The position numbers were made by a program, and so were the translations under genes. This document shows, one piece after another, positions 12,763 to 25,000 of a stretch of 64,000 nt of DNA. Position 1 is the stretch's first letter; each line of letters starts with the position of its first letter. The DNA is from Gelatoporia subvermispora B (Eukaryota; Basidiomycota; Agaricomycetes; Polyporales; Gelatoporiaceae), in the NCBI GenBank assembly GCA_000320605.2, contig KB445798.1, forward strand, positions 893,037 through 957,036, given 5' to 3'. The notes beneath the pieces are model-generated. The model saw only the letters and a list, made by a program, of their open reading frames with translations, had not been told where the DNA came from and did no database searches.

Positions 12763-13170
12763 GATTTCAACAAGCGCTCACCTTTCTAATCGTTCAATTC
12801 AAAGTGTACTCATGGATCTACCATTGTATCATGGCCCCAGACCAAATGCAACGCGATGACAAGTGAATATGAGCCACGTGTCCTCGCAAGTTGATGTCGG
12901 AGCCAGACGTGACACAGATCGCATATCGTCATCATATCCATTTCGGCCTGTCCACACACCATCTGTCGGATTCTCTTTTCTCTGTCGCATTGGCATGATC
13001 ATTTGGTACGACTCTGATGAAACTCGACTAGATAAACTCCCTAACACCCCAGAGTCTCATTCATCGCGCGCCGACCGACTCTATGGCCTTCCTTCCGTCA
13101 TCGACCATCCTGCAATTCTGAGCCCTGTTATTATTTTCGACTGTTTCATTGCTCGTGGCCGAGAGTTGTA

Positions 13171-14165
13171 TATCGACGCAAGAAGCGTCGTCTTTTTGGT
13201 GATGAGTGGACCGTCCCTCTTATCGGCAGGTTTACCGACTCCGTGCATTCGACGCTCGAGAAGTACAAGTGTCAATGGACTTAAGGTCCTCTCAGTGTTG
13301 CGAGCCTTTTCGATACGTTTGTGTCTTTCTAACTGGCGAATATGTTGATGATATGCTGACTCAAGATGCAGCTTCAAAGTAATGTCATCGTTGAACGAGC
13401 TGTCTCACTGACTCATGAATCCCCGCGAGCACGCGGACCCTGCTTTACTATATACAGCCAAGGCGGTAGTGGGTCCTGCGAACTGGTATGGCTACATTCT
13501 GTACTGGCTGGGGGAAGTACAAGTGCTTACCAGTGAGTAGGATCTCCAAGCAAGGGAAAGCTCATCAAGAATATCGACGCAGTTTGAACTCTCTGTTCAC
13601 GCGTAGGGCTCTGGGGTATGTCTCTTGTCAATTTAGTGCCTCAGAATATACGTAAAACAAATGGATACCAGTGTGCCTTATCTGTGCGCTTTCGCGAAGG
13701 AGAGCATTCGCGTCCGGCCGCCGGCGATAACGGCTCCATACAGAGCGACGAAGGCATTCCCGATCACGGAGGACTACAGTGTTCCTGCTGGCAGTCTCAT
13801 CATCCCCTCGTTGTACACCTCATTGCACGATCCCGATGCATATCCGGAGCCAGAGAGCCTGATCGCGGAGCTATGGCTGAACCCGACAAGTAGAGCCTTC
13901 GTGCATCCGCGATACTACCTCGTCTTCGGCAAGGGCGCCCACAATGTTTCGGGATGGAGTACGCTCAGATGAACATCGCTCTCGTACTCGCCAATGCAGC
14001 AGTCCTGTCAAGTTTGGAGCACCGTCGCTCCGCGGAGAGCGACAAAGTATAGTAACCTGGGAGTGTCTCACACTCACTCAGTTACTCACATCGGCTCAAT
14101 CAGGTGCACCGCTTCGCTATATCTCAACGATGGCTGTCTCCTGAAATTCCGTCCACGTTTGCCAT
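13171..14165 (+). pseudogene. Broken CYP61/ERG5-like sterol C-22 desaturase cytochrome P450
   Basis: ERG5 enzymes insert the C22-C23 double bond of ergosterol in the ER. Pieces appear in the right order. KKRRLFGDEWTVPLIGRF (about 13180-13235) is the start of the mature enzyme and is soon stopped by TAA at about 13282. PREHADPALLYTAKAVVGP lies at about 13421-13480. A long C-terminal block, KESIRVRPPAITAPYRATKA through LYTSLHDPDAYPEPE, spans about 13690-13860, followed by LVFGKGAHN at about 13920-13946. One base is missing at the heme loop (about 13943): in the next frame the Cys and GMEYAQMNIALVLANAAVL continue. A final DGCLLKFRPR lies at about 14130-14160. The middle third, including the I-helix, is absent. 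Assignment to CYP61 is from the C-terminal block and is fairly firm; non-function is very likely. Confidence 0.75.
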
Positions 14166-16106
14166 GCTCTAAGATTTCGCCGAATGGTTGTGCCTCGTTC
14201 TTTTGAGGGACTACCCTCGCTTGTTGGTAGGACTCGGCGGCCGGAACGAATGTGCATATCGCCGGAGATCTTCCTGAGAAGCGTGTCCTGGGATTGTATT
14301 CCCCCTAGTAGATGCCATACGGCCGGTCGCTGATCCTCTGCTGTGCGAGCCGACTTCAATGCCGCTTTCACCAACGTATTCGTGTTGGCAGATGAGATCA
14401 CGTCGGATTATAAATCATGTCGCGCAGTTTTGATGTCCTGTAATGTCAAGGCCAAAGTTTTGTGTCCATTCAACTAGAAATATCTGCGCGCGGGAAAATT
14501 TGCAAGATGTTTTGTCAGAAAACAAACATTGGTCTTCCGTCTGGATCCTACATCACCACTCGTATCACGCCATGCGCTACTGCCGCGACTCGTGCAACGG
14601 AACAAATTTCTCCCATCGAATCCTATCTGTCTATACACATGAGACGCGCAAGACACAAAGCGTTATCAGCGCGGAACTTGTATGCTTCGTTCATGCACTT
14701 GCATGCTCGCTACACCGCCCTCGCCCGTGAAGTCTGCCCTGACAAAATTCGATGCTTCCATTCCATTATAACGGTACTCGTTGTGCTACTTTTTTTGAAG
14801 CCGGATTGTGCCTCGCAGAAAGCCCTCTGCTACTGCTTCCTCGATCACACGCAGTCGGTCGTTTGAACTCACCGCGCATCTTCATTCCCTCGACAAAGCA
14901 CAATGTAGCTGTTGCTACACACAGATGTTGTCATACATGACGGCGAATACTATTGATTCGAGCCGCGGGAAAATATGCTTAGAGCTTTTAGACTAGAGCT
15001 AATTGTGAGCTGAAGATTGAGGTGCTGTGACGATGGTTCCGAAACCAACCGTAAACTCAGGGTATCGCGTCTATGTAAGATCAATTGTTCTCTGCTAGCT
15101 CCTCAGCTCCATAACTGCCAAGCACATACTCACAGCTCGCAAAGCCACAATTTCCGACGAAATGTCACTCCTACTCGAGATTTCGGGCCAAAATAATTGA
15201 TGCATTGACACATAGCCATCCTGATGCCTACTGAGACTGGAGTTTTGAAGTTTGGGCGGCAAGCCTGCCCAAATTCTCGGCAGCGTTCACCATGAATGGT
15301 CTGGGTAACAGCTTCGCCGGCAATCTCTCAGAAAGCATCCCACCTCTCACGATGAGTTCTGCTACACTCACGTACTCCAGCATCGCCGACTTGACTGGGT
15401 CGCGTGGGTATACAGATACAGGTGTCATAGGTGCCTCTACCATTACGATCTCCTCGGGGAATGGCCCGACCATCACGGCTACTTTGAGCAGCAGCATTGG
15501 TTTGGCCTTCTTCATTCATGGGATTGGCACCTGGGAGGAGCAGAGTAAGATCCCTTTGTATATCGACTGTGCAGATCTGTTGACAAATTTGTTACATATT
15601 TGCTAGTTGCTCGAGGATTTCCGAATTATGCGTAGCTATGGTACTTCCGACGGACTGGCGGCGAGGTAAAATTGCAATGTATTTTGTATAGCTTTAGTAA
15701 AGGCTGACTCGGTGATAGATACGTGTGTGCGCCTTTTTCACTTGTTCCCTGTACCATACGGGCTACATTAGGAGATTCGACTTATACTGCAGACTCTGTC
15801 AACGACAGATCCAGACATGGACATTCCAGTTGTCTGATAGCGCCAATAGCGCGTGTCATACACTTCAGCCGAAGCTGTGGTCATATTACGAGGCAGTACG
15901 CCAAGGCACATACAGCGCATCGCTGCAATTAGCCACCGATGCGATACGCAGCTCCCACGATGCCAGATCCGTGTGCACACGTGCCTCTCTCATGCTGCAC
16001 CGCGGGTGGGCAGTGCAGTCGGCGGATAGAGATACGCAGTCTTCGAGCCTACGAGCTGCGCGCTTTCTGTACCATACCGACCTTCCGCTGGCGAGGCAAA
16101 TACACA
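14166..16106. other. Intergenic region with no supported gene
   Basis: About 1.9 kb between the P450 relic and the first WW-like gene. Many short overlapping open frames occur but none shows a domain or convincing splice structure apart from the weak frame at 15292-15606. Confidence 0.4.
15292..15606 (+). CDS. Hypothetical small protein or exon, Ser/Thr-rich
   Basis: A 104-codon frame beginning with ATG. It is rich in Ser, Thr and Gly (SSATLTYSSIADLTGSRGYT, GASTITISSGNGPTITATLS), resembling a low-complexity surface or secreted segment. No signal peptide is visible at this start and no family is recognised. It could be one exon of an unrecognised gene. Confidence 0.25.
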   Translation: MNGLGNSFAGNLSESIPPLTMSSATLTYSSIADLTGSRGYTDTGVIGASTITISSGNGPTITATLSSSIGLAFFIHGIGTWEEQSKIPLYIDCADLLTNLLHIC

Positions 16107-18600
16107 ATGGCAGCATCCCGCTCTGGCAATGTTGCAATGGGAACTGTACAAGCAGCGCGACCGAGCACAAACGTCGCCACACCATCTAGGAGTGCTACTC
16201 CGCTCCCAGTAAATTCGCCTCCAGATGACCAACATACTGCATCCACAACTACGAAGCTACATGATAGATTCTCTATTTCCTCTACTCTACGTCAGGATTT
16301 GCAGCAACAGGTGCCATGTCATACGTGCAGTGCGGAGTCGTATCCGACTATTCCGTTTCAACATCGTAAGCTACTATTGTACCTGGTCGCCTCAAAGTCT
16401 CACAGGCCTTCCCAACTTACAGCTAATCCAAGTACTACATCCATCGCTTCAACTCTCACTGCATCTTCAATCGGCCCCAAACCTAAAACTTTTGACACGA
16501 AACCCATACTGCCAAGCGAGGTCATGGGGGAGAGATATACTTGCTCCCCACAACGGTAAGTATTGTCCCATCCATTGTCTGCTATTCAACCTATTATATG
16601 TCATTGTTAAGACCAAGATCGACTAAATCCAAGACATTCATGATTCCGGCGAAGACAAGGGACTTTACGAAGTAGTTTATCTATCCATCTTGGCGAAGTC
16701 GAGAATCTCATTTTACATACAGCATCACCCCACCGCAAGGGTGGACTCACTGTACGCATCCTGAGGGTGCCGCCTATCTATTCTATCAAGATCCGGAGAT
16801 GGTCCGTGGATCTTCTATGTGCGCTGTGTGATATCTGACGTCCACGTGGGAAGTATATTTTCACCAGAGGCGACGGGACAAACCAAGGCCTCCTCGCTGA
16901 AGTAGTGGAGTGCGCGCGGCAGCTGTATGATAGGCTAGACGAAAAAATCAGCCACCCTGCGGGAATGACAGAACTGTTCCTTGCGGTCAATGAAGATCCT
17001 GCGGTAACACGAGCCTATATATACAACTACTACTTTGTGGATCATCATCAACGATGCATATATTGGCTAGAGGACGTGCAGGCTGACAAGGTGTACGAAG
17101 ACTTGCAGGGTATTCAACAACTCGCAGATATCAGTGCGTGGAATGTTCGCAGACTCACATGTCCGCTATTTACTAAACATTTTGTAGAATTCGCGATAGA
17201 AGCTCAGTACTGGTATGCCCTTCAGCTTTATGTTACCTGCATCGTATATGATTGGAGATCCCTTCAGGACACACTGTGAATCTTTCCCACATAATCGTAC
17301 AATCCCAAAGTCGCTCGTAGACGAGCTCAGTGGGGTCATTCAACATGCTGCAGCTGGTGATGTTCCCGATCGCTTGTCATGATTCATAGCTCTGATAATG
17401 CAGCAGATACACTCACGTCCGATAGTTCAACTTCGCCGTTTGATAATGAGGAATTGGTGAAAATCTTGAGACTCATAGACAATATGCAAGGTTTGCACTT
17501 TGCAGTTCTTGCAAAGCTTCGTGCATTCAAGTCTGTTGCCACCTAGGCAAAATTGGGGGAGTAGATACAAATTCGGCATGCGTAATAGGTAAGGGGATAT
17601 GCCATGTGTATAGAAACAACTATTCATCAATGTTGCAGCTCGCTTCATGGCATACTTTGGTAAACAGTTTGTCGTCTCTGGCAGCCACAATCGCTTATGT
17701 TATATCCAGCAAAAGGGCGGTTTTACAACTTCTATGGACACCCTTGGGCACGTCTCGATTCTGACCAAGCGATCTTCGAGACTCGCAGTGGGCCGCGACC
17801 ATTCGTGATGCGGCTTCTGTCATGGTTTTTGTTTAGCGCCCCCGACATCCACGCAAACGAGTTCAAACATGTTTGGGTGGACGGCATTGTGCACAAGGTC
17901 ACATGGAAACAATTTATGAGCAAATTGACTGACGAGTGGCAAGAGCTCACCCTTTTTGTGCGTATTGGCTTACACAGATCATATCCTTACCGTTCACCTT
18001 CGGATCTACAGGCCACTGTACTATTAAACGCTAATGTCGCGTTCCTCGCTGTGCCCGGAGTAATCAATAGTGGCTCGTCATCACCTAGTGATAATTCTAC
18101 ACAGACTCCCACCGGCAGCTCCAGCTCTCCTCAATCCCCAGCGCAAATAGCCAGTTATTTGTCCATCATAATGAGCATAGGTTCCATTCTTCTTGGACTG
18201 CTGTTAGTACGACAGAATCGAACGAAGAGAAGGGAAGACGTAGAAGTCGCAGTGAGCAATCCTATATCACTCGCCTCTTTAGGCTTCATTGACACTTCGT
18301 AGGTAGCCTTTCTGAGCCGCGTCACCAGGTCAGTTCTGGGGGTCGAGTCCCTTGCCTACATTTACAGCTTGCCGTACGCACTGCTCATGTGGAGGTGAGC
18401 ATCCAAGCCCTGACAACATTCCGCAGCTGACCATAACCCTCGCTAGCATGGTATGCTTTGTCCTCGCCGTAGCATTCCTTGTGTTCCAGGGAACAACAGT
18501 AGTAACCCGGGCATTGAGCGGGTTTGTTTCTCTTATCGTTGCTGTTCTAGTTTCATGGTCGATCGTTGCAGCGTGGAATTCGACTGCAAAAGAGCATTAG
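16107..18600 (+). CDS. WW-like domain / C-terminal multi-TM protein, copy 1
   Basis: Member of an Agaricomycete family usually labelled WW domain-containing protein; function unknown, probably membrane anchored. The ATG at 16107 opens a low-complexity Ser/Thr/Pro region ending KPILPSEVMGERYTC (about 16500-16545). A WW-like segment follows, GWTHCTHPEGAAYLFYQD (about 16740-16795), with the first Trp but no clear second Trp. Then come YYFVDHHQRCIYWLEDVQAD (about 17026-17085), EAQYW, PHNRTIPKSLVDEL, LTSDSSTSPFDNEEL and a conserved block FYNFYGHPWARLDSDQ ... FKHVWVDGIVHKVTWKQFM. The C-terminus has hydrophobic segments around LNANVAFLAVPGVI, IIMSIGSILLGLLLV, AYIYSLPYALLMW and the last about 50 residues. 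Stop at 18598-18600. Convergent with the FHA gene at 19.1-20.4 kb; the pair is duplicated at 28.8-33.0 kb. Confidence 0.7.
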
Positions 18601-19140
18601 TTTTTGGTCTGTACTATGTATTTCTTAGAAATTTCAAGATGATTCGCCTCGAGTCTTCTGAGTCCCGCCAACCCTACGTCGTCGCCAAATTTATTCTCGT
18701 TTTAGTACTTGAAACCATGAGTGCTTTTTTGGGGACAGCATCTGCATCGATACAATGGATTATGAGGAGGCAAGCAATACAAAACGGAACAATGGTACAC
18801 AACAGCAGTCCTATGTGAATGTCAAACAAGCTGCAGCAGCAATACGAGATTGTATGTGGGAGACAGGTCACATAGCGAGTACGTAATCCTCATAGATGGT
18901 ATGGCTTAGATGAGAGTGTGTGAAGAGTGTACTTAGATGAGAGAATGTAGAGACAGTACCGCCATGATTCAGCAGATGTTGAACGAGCGAACACACGTAT
19001 TCGTTCAGGACATGGACGCAAGCTCATCAACAGCAACAGCAGGAACGAACGTGGTGAGTATCGTCTTGCTCTCCGGGAACTTTTGCATGACGCTAAATGT
19101 GCATGAATCTCAAATAATGCTGTGCAGTGGAGACTATAGG

Positions 19141-20389
19141 CATACTTACCAGAACGGCTCGACCGTACGCAGCGCTAGCTTTCACAAACGAGGTAGACCT
19201 TCCGGGACTGGTTGACTTGGAGGAAAATGAGGAGGCGGTGGCCTTTTCGTCTAAAACAGGACTCCGTGACGAAGATCTATCGTCAGGCTGATGTATGTCA
19301 GCAGCTGGAGCAGGCTGATCGGAACTCGGGGGTAGCTGCAATGGCGACTGATCTCGACGAGATCCTGGGCGTGTGGTATGCTCCAGCAGACTGAAGTGCG
19401 ATTGCCATTGACGCTATATTTACCATTAGGGTAGTGAAAAGAACAGGCAATGATTTACCTACAGCAACTCGCAGTCTGAGACTCTTCAGGCGGCCTGGTA
19501 CAGCTATCGCAGGAGGTAGTTCTTCGGGCTCCGTTATGTCGCAGGTATCGGGTGGAGGTCGGCAGTCCAAGAAGTCATTGAGATTTGTTGATTGCGCAGT
19601 AGGCAATGCTCTGATTGGTACGTGCTCACTTTGCTAGAAGTGACATGTCAGACCGTGTAGTCACGACGTCACCAGTGCAGAGTTCACCTCCTGGGTAACC
19701 ACAATTCCAGAGACAACAGGTACATCCGTCTCTGCGTCGGTTGGTTCAATGTGATCGCTCTCGTCATCCGACGATCTGATTATGACCCATTAGCCATTCG
19801 ATCTCCAGACAACTAACGAACTAGCTCACCCTTCTGTTGCTTCAACTCGTTCTATCTCAATGATCGCCTTCACACACCGATGGAAAGACTCGTTCCCAAG
19901 CATGTACGGTGTCCCCAATTGAAGCATATCTCCATTAGAAAGTTCCGTAGGTGGTTCGGAGCCCTCCGGCGATAACCGCTTGTTTCGAACGAAAGTACCA
20001 CTGGTAGATTTTGCGTCCTTGATGTACACCTTCCCATTTTCCTCAGCCCATATCTCCGCATGAATCCGTGAGACAACCATGCTCATAAAGGTGATCCTTC
20101 TCTCCGTTCGGGAGTTTGCAGCAAGGCCAATGTCCCCATGTTTAGTGAAATATCGACCGATGCGCCTGCGTTTCTGCCCAACGTTGAGGTCACGGACAAT
20201 TGGTTCGAACTGTAGGGCATCAGGGGAGGCAGGGTCGGGCTTGAATCGGATTGTACAGATTTTGGCATCTTGAACAACAGTACCACTGCTGCCCAATGAC
20301 TCTGTATCGGTAAAGTCGTTCGGAGACCACTCCTCAACAGGGATATCTTCGTCGATCTCTAGCCCTCGAAGAGAGTCTCTGTTGTCCAT
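19141..20389 (-). CDS. FHA domain protein, copy 1
   Basis: Forkhead-associated domains bind phosphothreonine peptides. The ATG at 20389 begins a first exon to 19830 whose FHA core shows LGRY-type GRYFTKHGDIG, then VVSRIHAEIW (the SRxH element), KDAKSTSGTFVRNKRL and LSNGDMLQLG, so all canonical loop residues (Arg, Ser, His, Ser-x-Gly-Thr) are present. The second exon starts at about 19775 in phase (SSDDESDHIEPTDAETD), an acidic tail. Further exons are likely at about 19450-19606 and 19141-19330 (TSFVKASAAYGRAVL), because the duplicate gene has an equivalent tail (SHFVRGETAYGQDRPV). The 3' end is approximate. Convergent with the WW-like gene. Partner and process unknown. Confidence 0.7.
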
Positions 20390-22027
20390 TAAAATACCGT
20401 TCTACACTAGTATGTTCGTCAGCCGATGCGAGATAAATGATAATGCAAATATTATTGGAGGACTTTGCAACTGAGTAACGTACCTCAAACCTCGCCCCAC
20501 TGCTGGTTTTCGTCAATACCTGGCGTTGGGCCGTCAAGCGTGTTTGTTACTGGAGGCTAGCCTCAGGCAATCGCGACGTACACTGAAGCTCACAACGCCA
20601 GAGTAGAGTAAAAAGGCTGCGCGCACTGACGGAGATGTGCGTCCAAGGCGATGTCGATCGACGAGTCGCTAGACGAGATGGGCCCGAATATCGTTTGACG
20701 CCGTGCTGTGTGAATCTCCACCACGCTGCACGTGCGACGCTGGTACCTTTACCTTCTGTTACATTGCTGTGTGCAAGAAAGCCGCTCTAGAAACGAAGAA
20801 TATCATACGGCTATGCCGCTAGTTATGGCAATGCATTCCGCTGTCATTCATGTACTCCATATGCTAACATCTAACTGCTCGGTCAAATCCCTCACAGGGT
20901 GCCAATGCGCCTAACAAGCTATACATAGTCTAACCGGCTCTGCACATCTGGATACAGCGTCGGAGAGTGGTATATGCATATTTAATTGTGATCTAGGAGC
21001 TTGGCCGGCCCAAGAAGGACGAGTCCAGATTGCATCCTGCAGCCAAGCTTGTATGGCAAGTGGCATGTGACAGCGCTGAACTGCAGCAAAGTATACATGA
21101 GTCGAATAGTTTCTGCTTGACTGGATCTGCTCAATACCACTGCTAGCAGCGCAGCAATTGCTTGGCTTGACATATGCCTTCTTCAGCGGTGCACAACACT
21201 GGTATATTTTGCTCCATGCTGTGAAGCAAATTGGCTCGTCTTGCTGTGGGAATACGTTCGACCTGTGCCAGGGTATGAGACTCTGTTACGCAGCCTCACG
21301 TAGCATCGGTCATCCCGGGCATGGGTACTGTCGCGCACTGTGCTTGTAGATGATCATCGGCGATCGCCCTTCAATATTCAATGTCTGGCAGATTCCATAG
21401 CGAAACTGACGGTCTTGGGGACACTGCCTAGATGTTGTATTTACGATTACATCGCGCATATTATATGCGCTCTCATTTTTGGTCCACGTGTGCCCATTGT
21501 TCAAGGGTAGTATCATATCCCTGAACAGATTGTTGGTACAGCCTGGTGTGCGTCCAAGAGCAAATGCCTGTAACCAGAATTCCAGAGATATGATGAACTT
21601 CGGAGCCTCATGTGAACCGCATGTTCGGGGTCCTACGGTCTGGAATGGCATGGACCGCAAGAGAACAACCAGCGCGCACAGCGTGCAGGTTGCACTGCCA
21701 AATATATAACACAGCCTGAGCGCTTTAACAGCACGGGCGCTATGCCGACATGATCGCATGTCACAATGGAAGGGAAGGGGACACTGCAGCGAACTCAACA
21801 GCTCCGGTAATATATGTAGCCCATACGCAGTACTGGCAGGTCGGTAACTCTGACACTGTCTTACCCCGTCCCAGGGGACTCTAACGTTGCATATCGCATT
21901 GTCAGACTGAAACTAGGCACCAGTCGTGGGAAGAATCATGATTAGCAATGGCCAAGGCGGTGGTGGCGAGGACCCGGTGCGACTTAGCGCCACTAATCGT
22001 GCAGTGCTCTAGTCCACTAACCATGAG
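20390..22027. other. Intergenic region upstream of the FHA and GHKL genes
   Basis: About 1.6 kb separating divergent genes. A weak minus-strand frame lies at about 21310-21760 (see separate entry). No domain, repeat or RNA gene recognised elsewhere. Confidence 0.35.
21310..21798 (-). other. Unassigned open frame with one hydrophobic segment
   Basis: A 162-codon open frame whose first codon is TTG; an internal ATG gives MRSCRHSARAVKALRL. One candidate membrane segment (LCYIFGSATCTLCALVVLL) and several Cys. No family recognised. It could be an exon of a membrane protein or a chance frame. Confidence 0.2.
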
Positions 22028-25000
22028 CAAAGCTCGTCGACGTAAACCACAGAGGCTTGATTATCAACGGATTTGCTCGCTATCCCGTCAAGTTTGCAGG
22101 TGAGATATCAATCATCTCATACGGTACAGCATACCGTTAATGACCACTGGTAGTGTTCCGCGAGTTGCTGCAAAATTCAGATGACGCACAGGCACGGCAC
22201 GTTGAGATTCGCTTTGAAACAAAAGATTATATCAGCAAGAGCGGTACGAGAGGCAGCGTGAAAACAATTGACGATCCCGAACTAAGAACATTGAGTGGTC
22301 CTGAAGTACGTATGATTTTACGGTCTCTCACGCAATGCATGCTCTAAGGTCCGGGTACTCGACCTTCAGATCCATTGTTGCTCTGTGAGGAATGATGGCG
22401 ACTTATTCAGTGACGATGACTGGAAGCGAGTTCTGAAGATCGGTAGGGTTTTTGAGCCCCAGAATATTCCGGTCTCGGCTGAAGTAGATCGGGTGATAGG
22501 TGACGGAAATCCTAATGAGCATAAAGTAGGGGGATTCGGTGTCGGTATGTATTGCCACTTTTATTCTGCACGAAGTATTGATGTCTCCGCTAGGTTTCTA
22601 CAGTGTCTTTTCGGTCACAGATGAACCTATAATAATCTCAAACGGTGCGTTGAACGTTGCAATTGGCATGGCCGACCATTCAGTTGGTGGAATCATACAG
22701 GGAAGCAGCTCCGTCTCTTCTTTGCGCAGTCAAGCGATAGGGTAACAGACTCTTCCTTAATCATCTATGCAATTCCTCATATGGCGACTCTAGCTGCAGC
22801 AAAAATGGGAAAATGTGGGCAGACCGGACTTACAACACCCAAGATGGACTGTCTTCGCGATGAAGCTGAAGCAGCCTGCTCATCTCAATGATGTATTTGA
22901 CGTCCTGGACTTGACCCAATTCCTAGTATCTGCGATTGCGTTCACCAAGAACGTTTTGGAGGTGTCCTTAAGCCTCAATAGCTCCAGGATCTGCACTGTC
23001 ACAAAACATACAAGCCAGTCTCAGACAGTGGCGCTTCTACCTTCCCTCCACCCCGCTAGGCCAAACGGTATCATGACTGTCAAGGGCATCAGCGCTATCC
23101 GTAAGTAACAGAGTCCTGGTCTTATACCGCTTATATTGACTGGAGATTTGATAGCTGTGTCAATTGCGGTGCGCATTGCGCAATGTGTATACTCCAACGC
23201 CGAGAAGGTGGCGAATGTACCTAGGGCGCCTAGAGCCGATACGCTAGTATCTGCTCTTCTACGAGGGAAAGCTATCGCACAACCTATAACGCTACCTCCA
23301 TCAGCGCAAGAAGGATATTCAAATCACAGAGTGGAGTTTTACATCTACTCTGCGGTGGTTGCAGTGAAACTCCCGACGCAGCTAGCTTCCGAATTGAAAG
23401 TTTGGATTGGAAAGTCGCTGCCCAAAGACCTCCGATATCAGGTTGTATATGTGAGCATACTTCACATATGCGTGAGCAGAAGGGCGTTCTGAATCGCAGA
23501 TGTGCGCAGATCTCTAAGGATCAATACGACGAGAGCGTGCAAGAGGATGACGCGTATCCCTCAACTATTGGGCGTCTCTTTCAAGGTCTTCGAGCTAGCA
23601 TTGGAGGGTGAGCCAGTCTTCGTACAGATGCGTGCCATGTTGAACGCCATTGACTGTCTTCGGGCTCAATAGACAGAATTCCGCCCTCATTTTTGTGGTG
23701 CGCATTGCCGATTGCATTGTGCCTGTGTCATTGCATGACGTCTGTGGCAGGGTCAACCCACCTCACAAACGACCGGAATTGGAGGTCACATGTGGTCACG
23801 GTTTATCCCTACCTCGGAGAGACAGTCGATAGATCTTGCGTGAGTTTCCTGCTGCGTGTGATGTTACTGTTTCCTCATATCCGCAATATGTAGCAACGGT
23901 GTAGTCAAGGGTAAGGTCTTCTTCAAGATCATGAGATGAGTACTGAAACATGAAGGCAGTGTGGAACGAAGAACTTCTTTACGTTGGAGGATACGTATCG
24001 CGAACAATCTACGAATTAGAACTCGCAAAGGTTAGAGAAGACTGGCCTCAGGGACCGGTAGACGTTCAATCTCCAGCATATAATCGAGCCCTACATGTTG
24101 TCCAGTTCTTCACTTTCCACCGGTCATCACCGTCTCCTGAAGTCTCGGACCGTTTGAGACGCGCGTTCCTAGGGTGTTCACCTAGGAAAACATTTTCAAC
24201 CGTCTCCTCCGCTGGCATACGGGATCTCTGGTCGCTCAGAATTTTTAACGACTCGTCGTACTCCAAGTTCATCAAGGATTGGCCAACGCTTCCTGACAAG
24301 AACGACACAAGAATCAAGCAGATGATACAATCCGTTCTGGACCCCGAGGATTTCGATAAGCTTATGCTACGCGCCCAGGATTGCATAGAGGAGTTTCGCA
24401 AGCGACACCTGGACGGCATTGAGCTCGTAGACCTCCTCATGTGGTTCAATCGACTGCGGATGGATCCTGATGCTAAAGAGAACCAGCTGAAGGAATTACA
24501 GGGGATGTTTTTCCCAGTTGTGCGAGTCATGACGACTACCGCCGACGATCACACCACCACATTCACCTTGTCAACGATCCGTCATTTCGTCGACTCATCC
24601 ACCTTCGGTTCAACCATACCTGTTCACGGACCACTTCCGGATAATGTACTTGCACCTGCTCTCAGCCGCGGTTTGGATACTACATGCTTGCATTGGCTTG
24701 GCTGGACACCCTTAGCTCCCGTGGACTGGTCACGCCATGTCATCGGGAATGTCAACCGATCGGCAGAGCCGAAGCACGATATTACGAGGTCGCCACAGTG
24801 GGCGGAGGACTTTCTCGTTGTACTCGCAAGGGCATGGTCCACGACCCTTAGCTCGGAGGAACGGGAGGAGATATCCGCTGCGCTTCAATGTCTACCATGC
24901 ATCCCAACGTCCGCAGGGCTCGTTCTGCCTCAAAGTGCCTTTATTCATGGCACTGCTGTCCTCCCTCGCTTGCCTGTTCTTCGGTCACAACGATTCAGTC

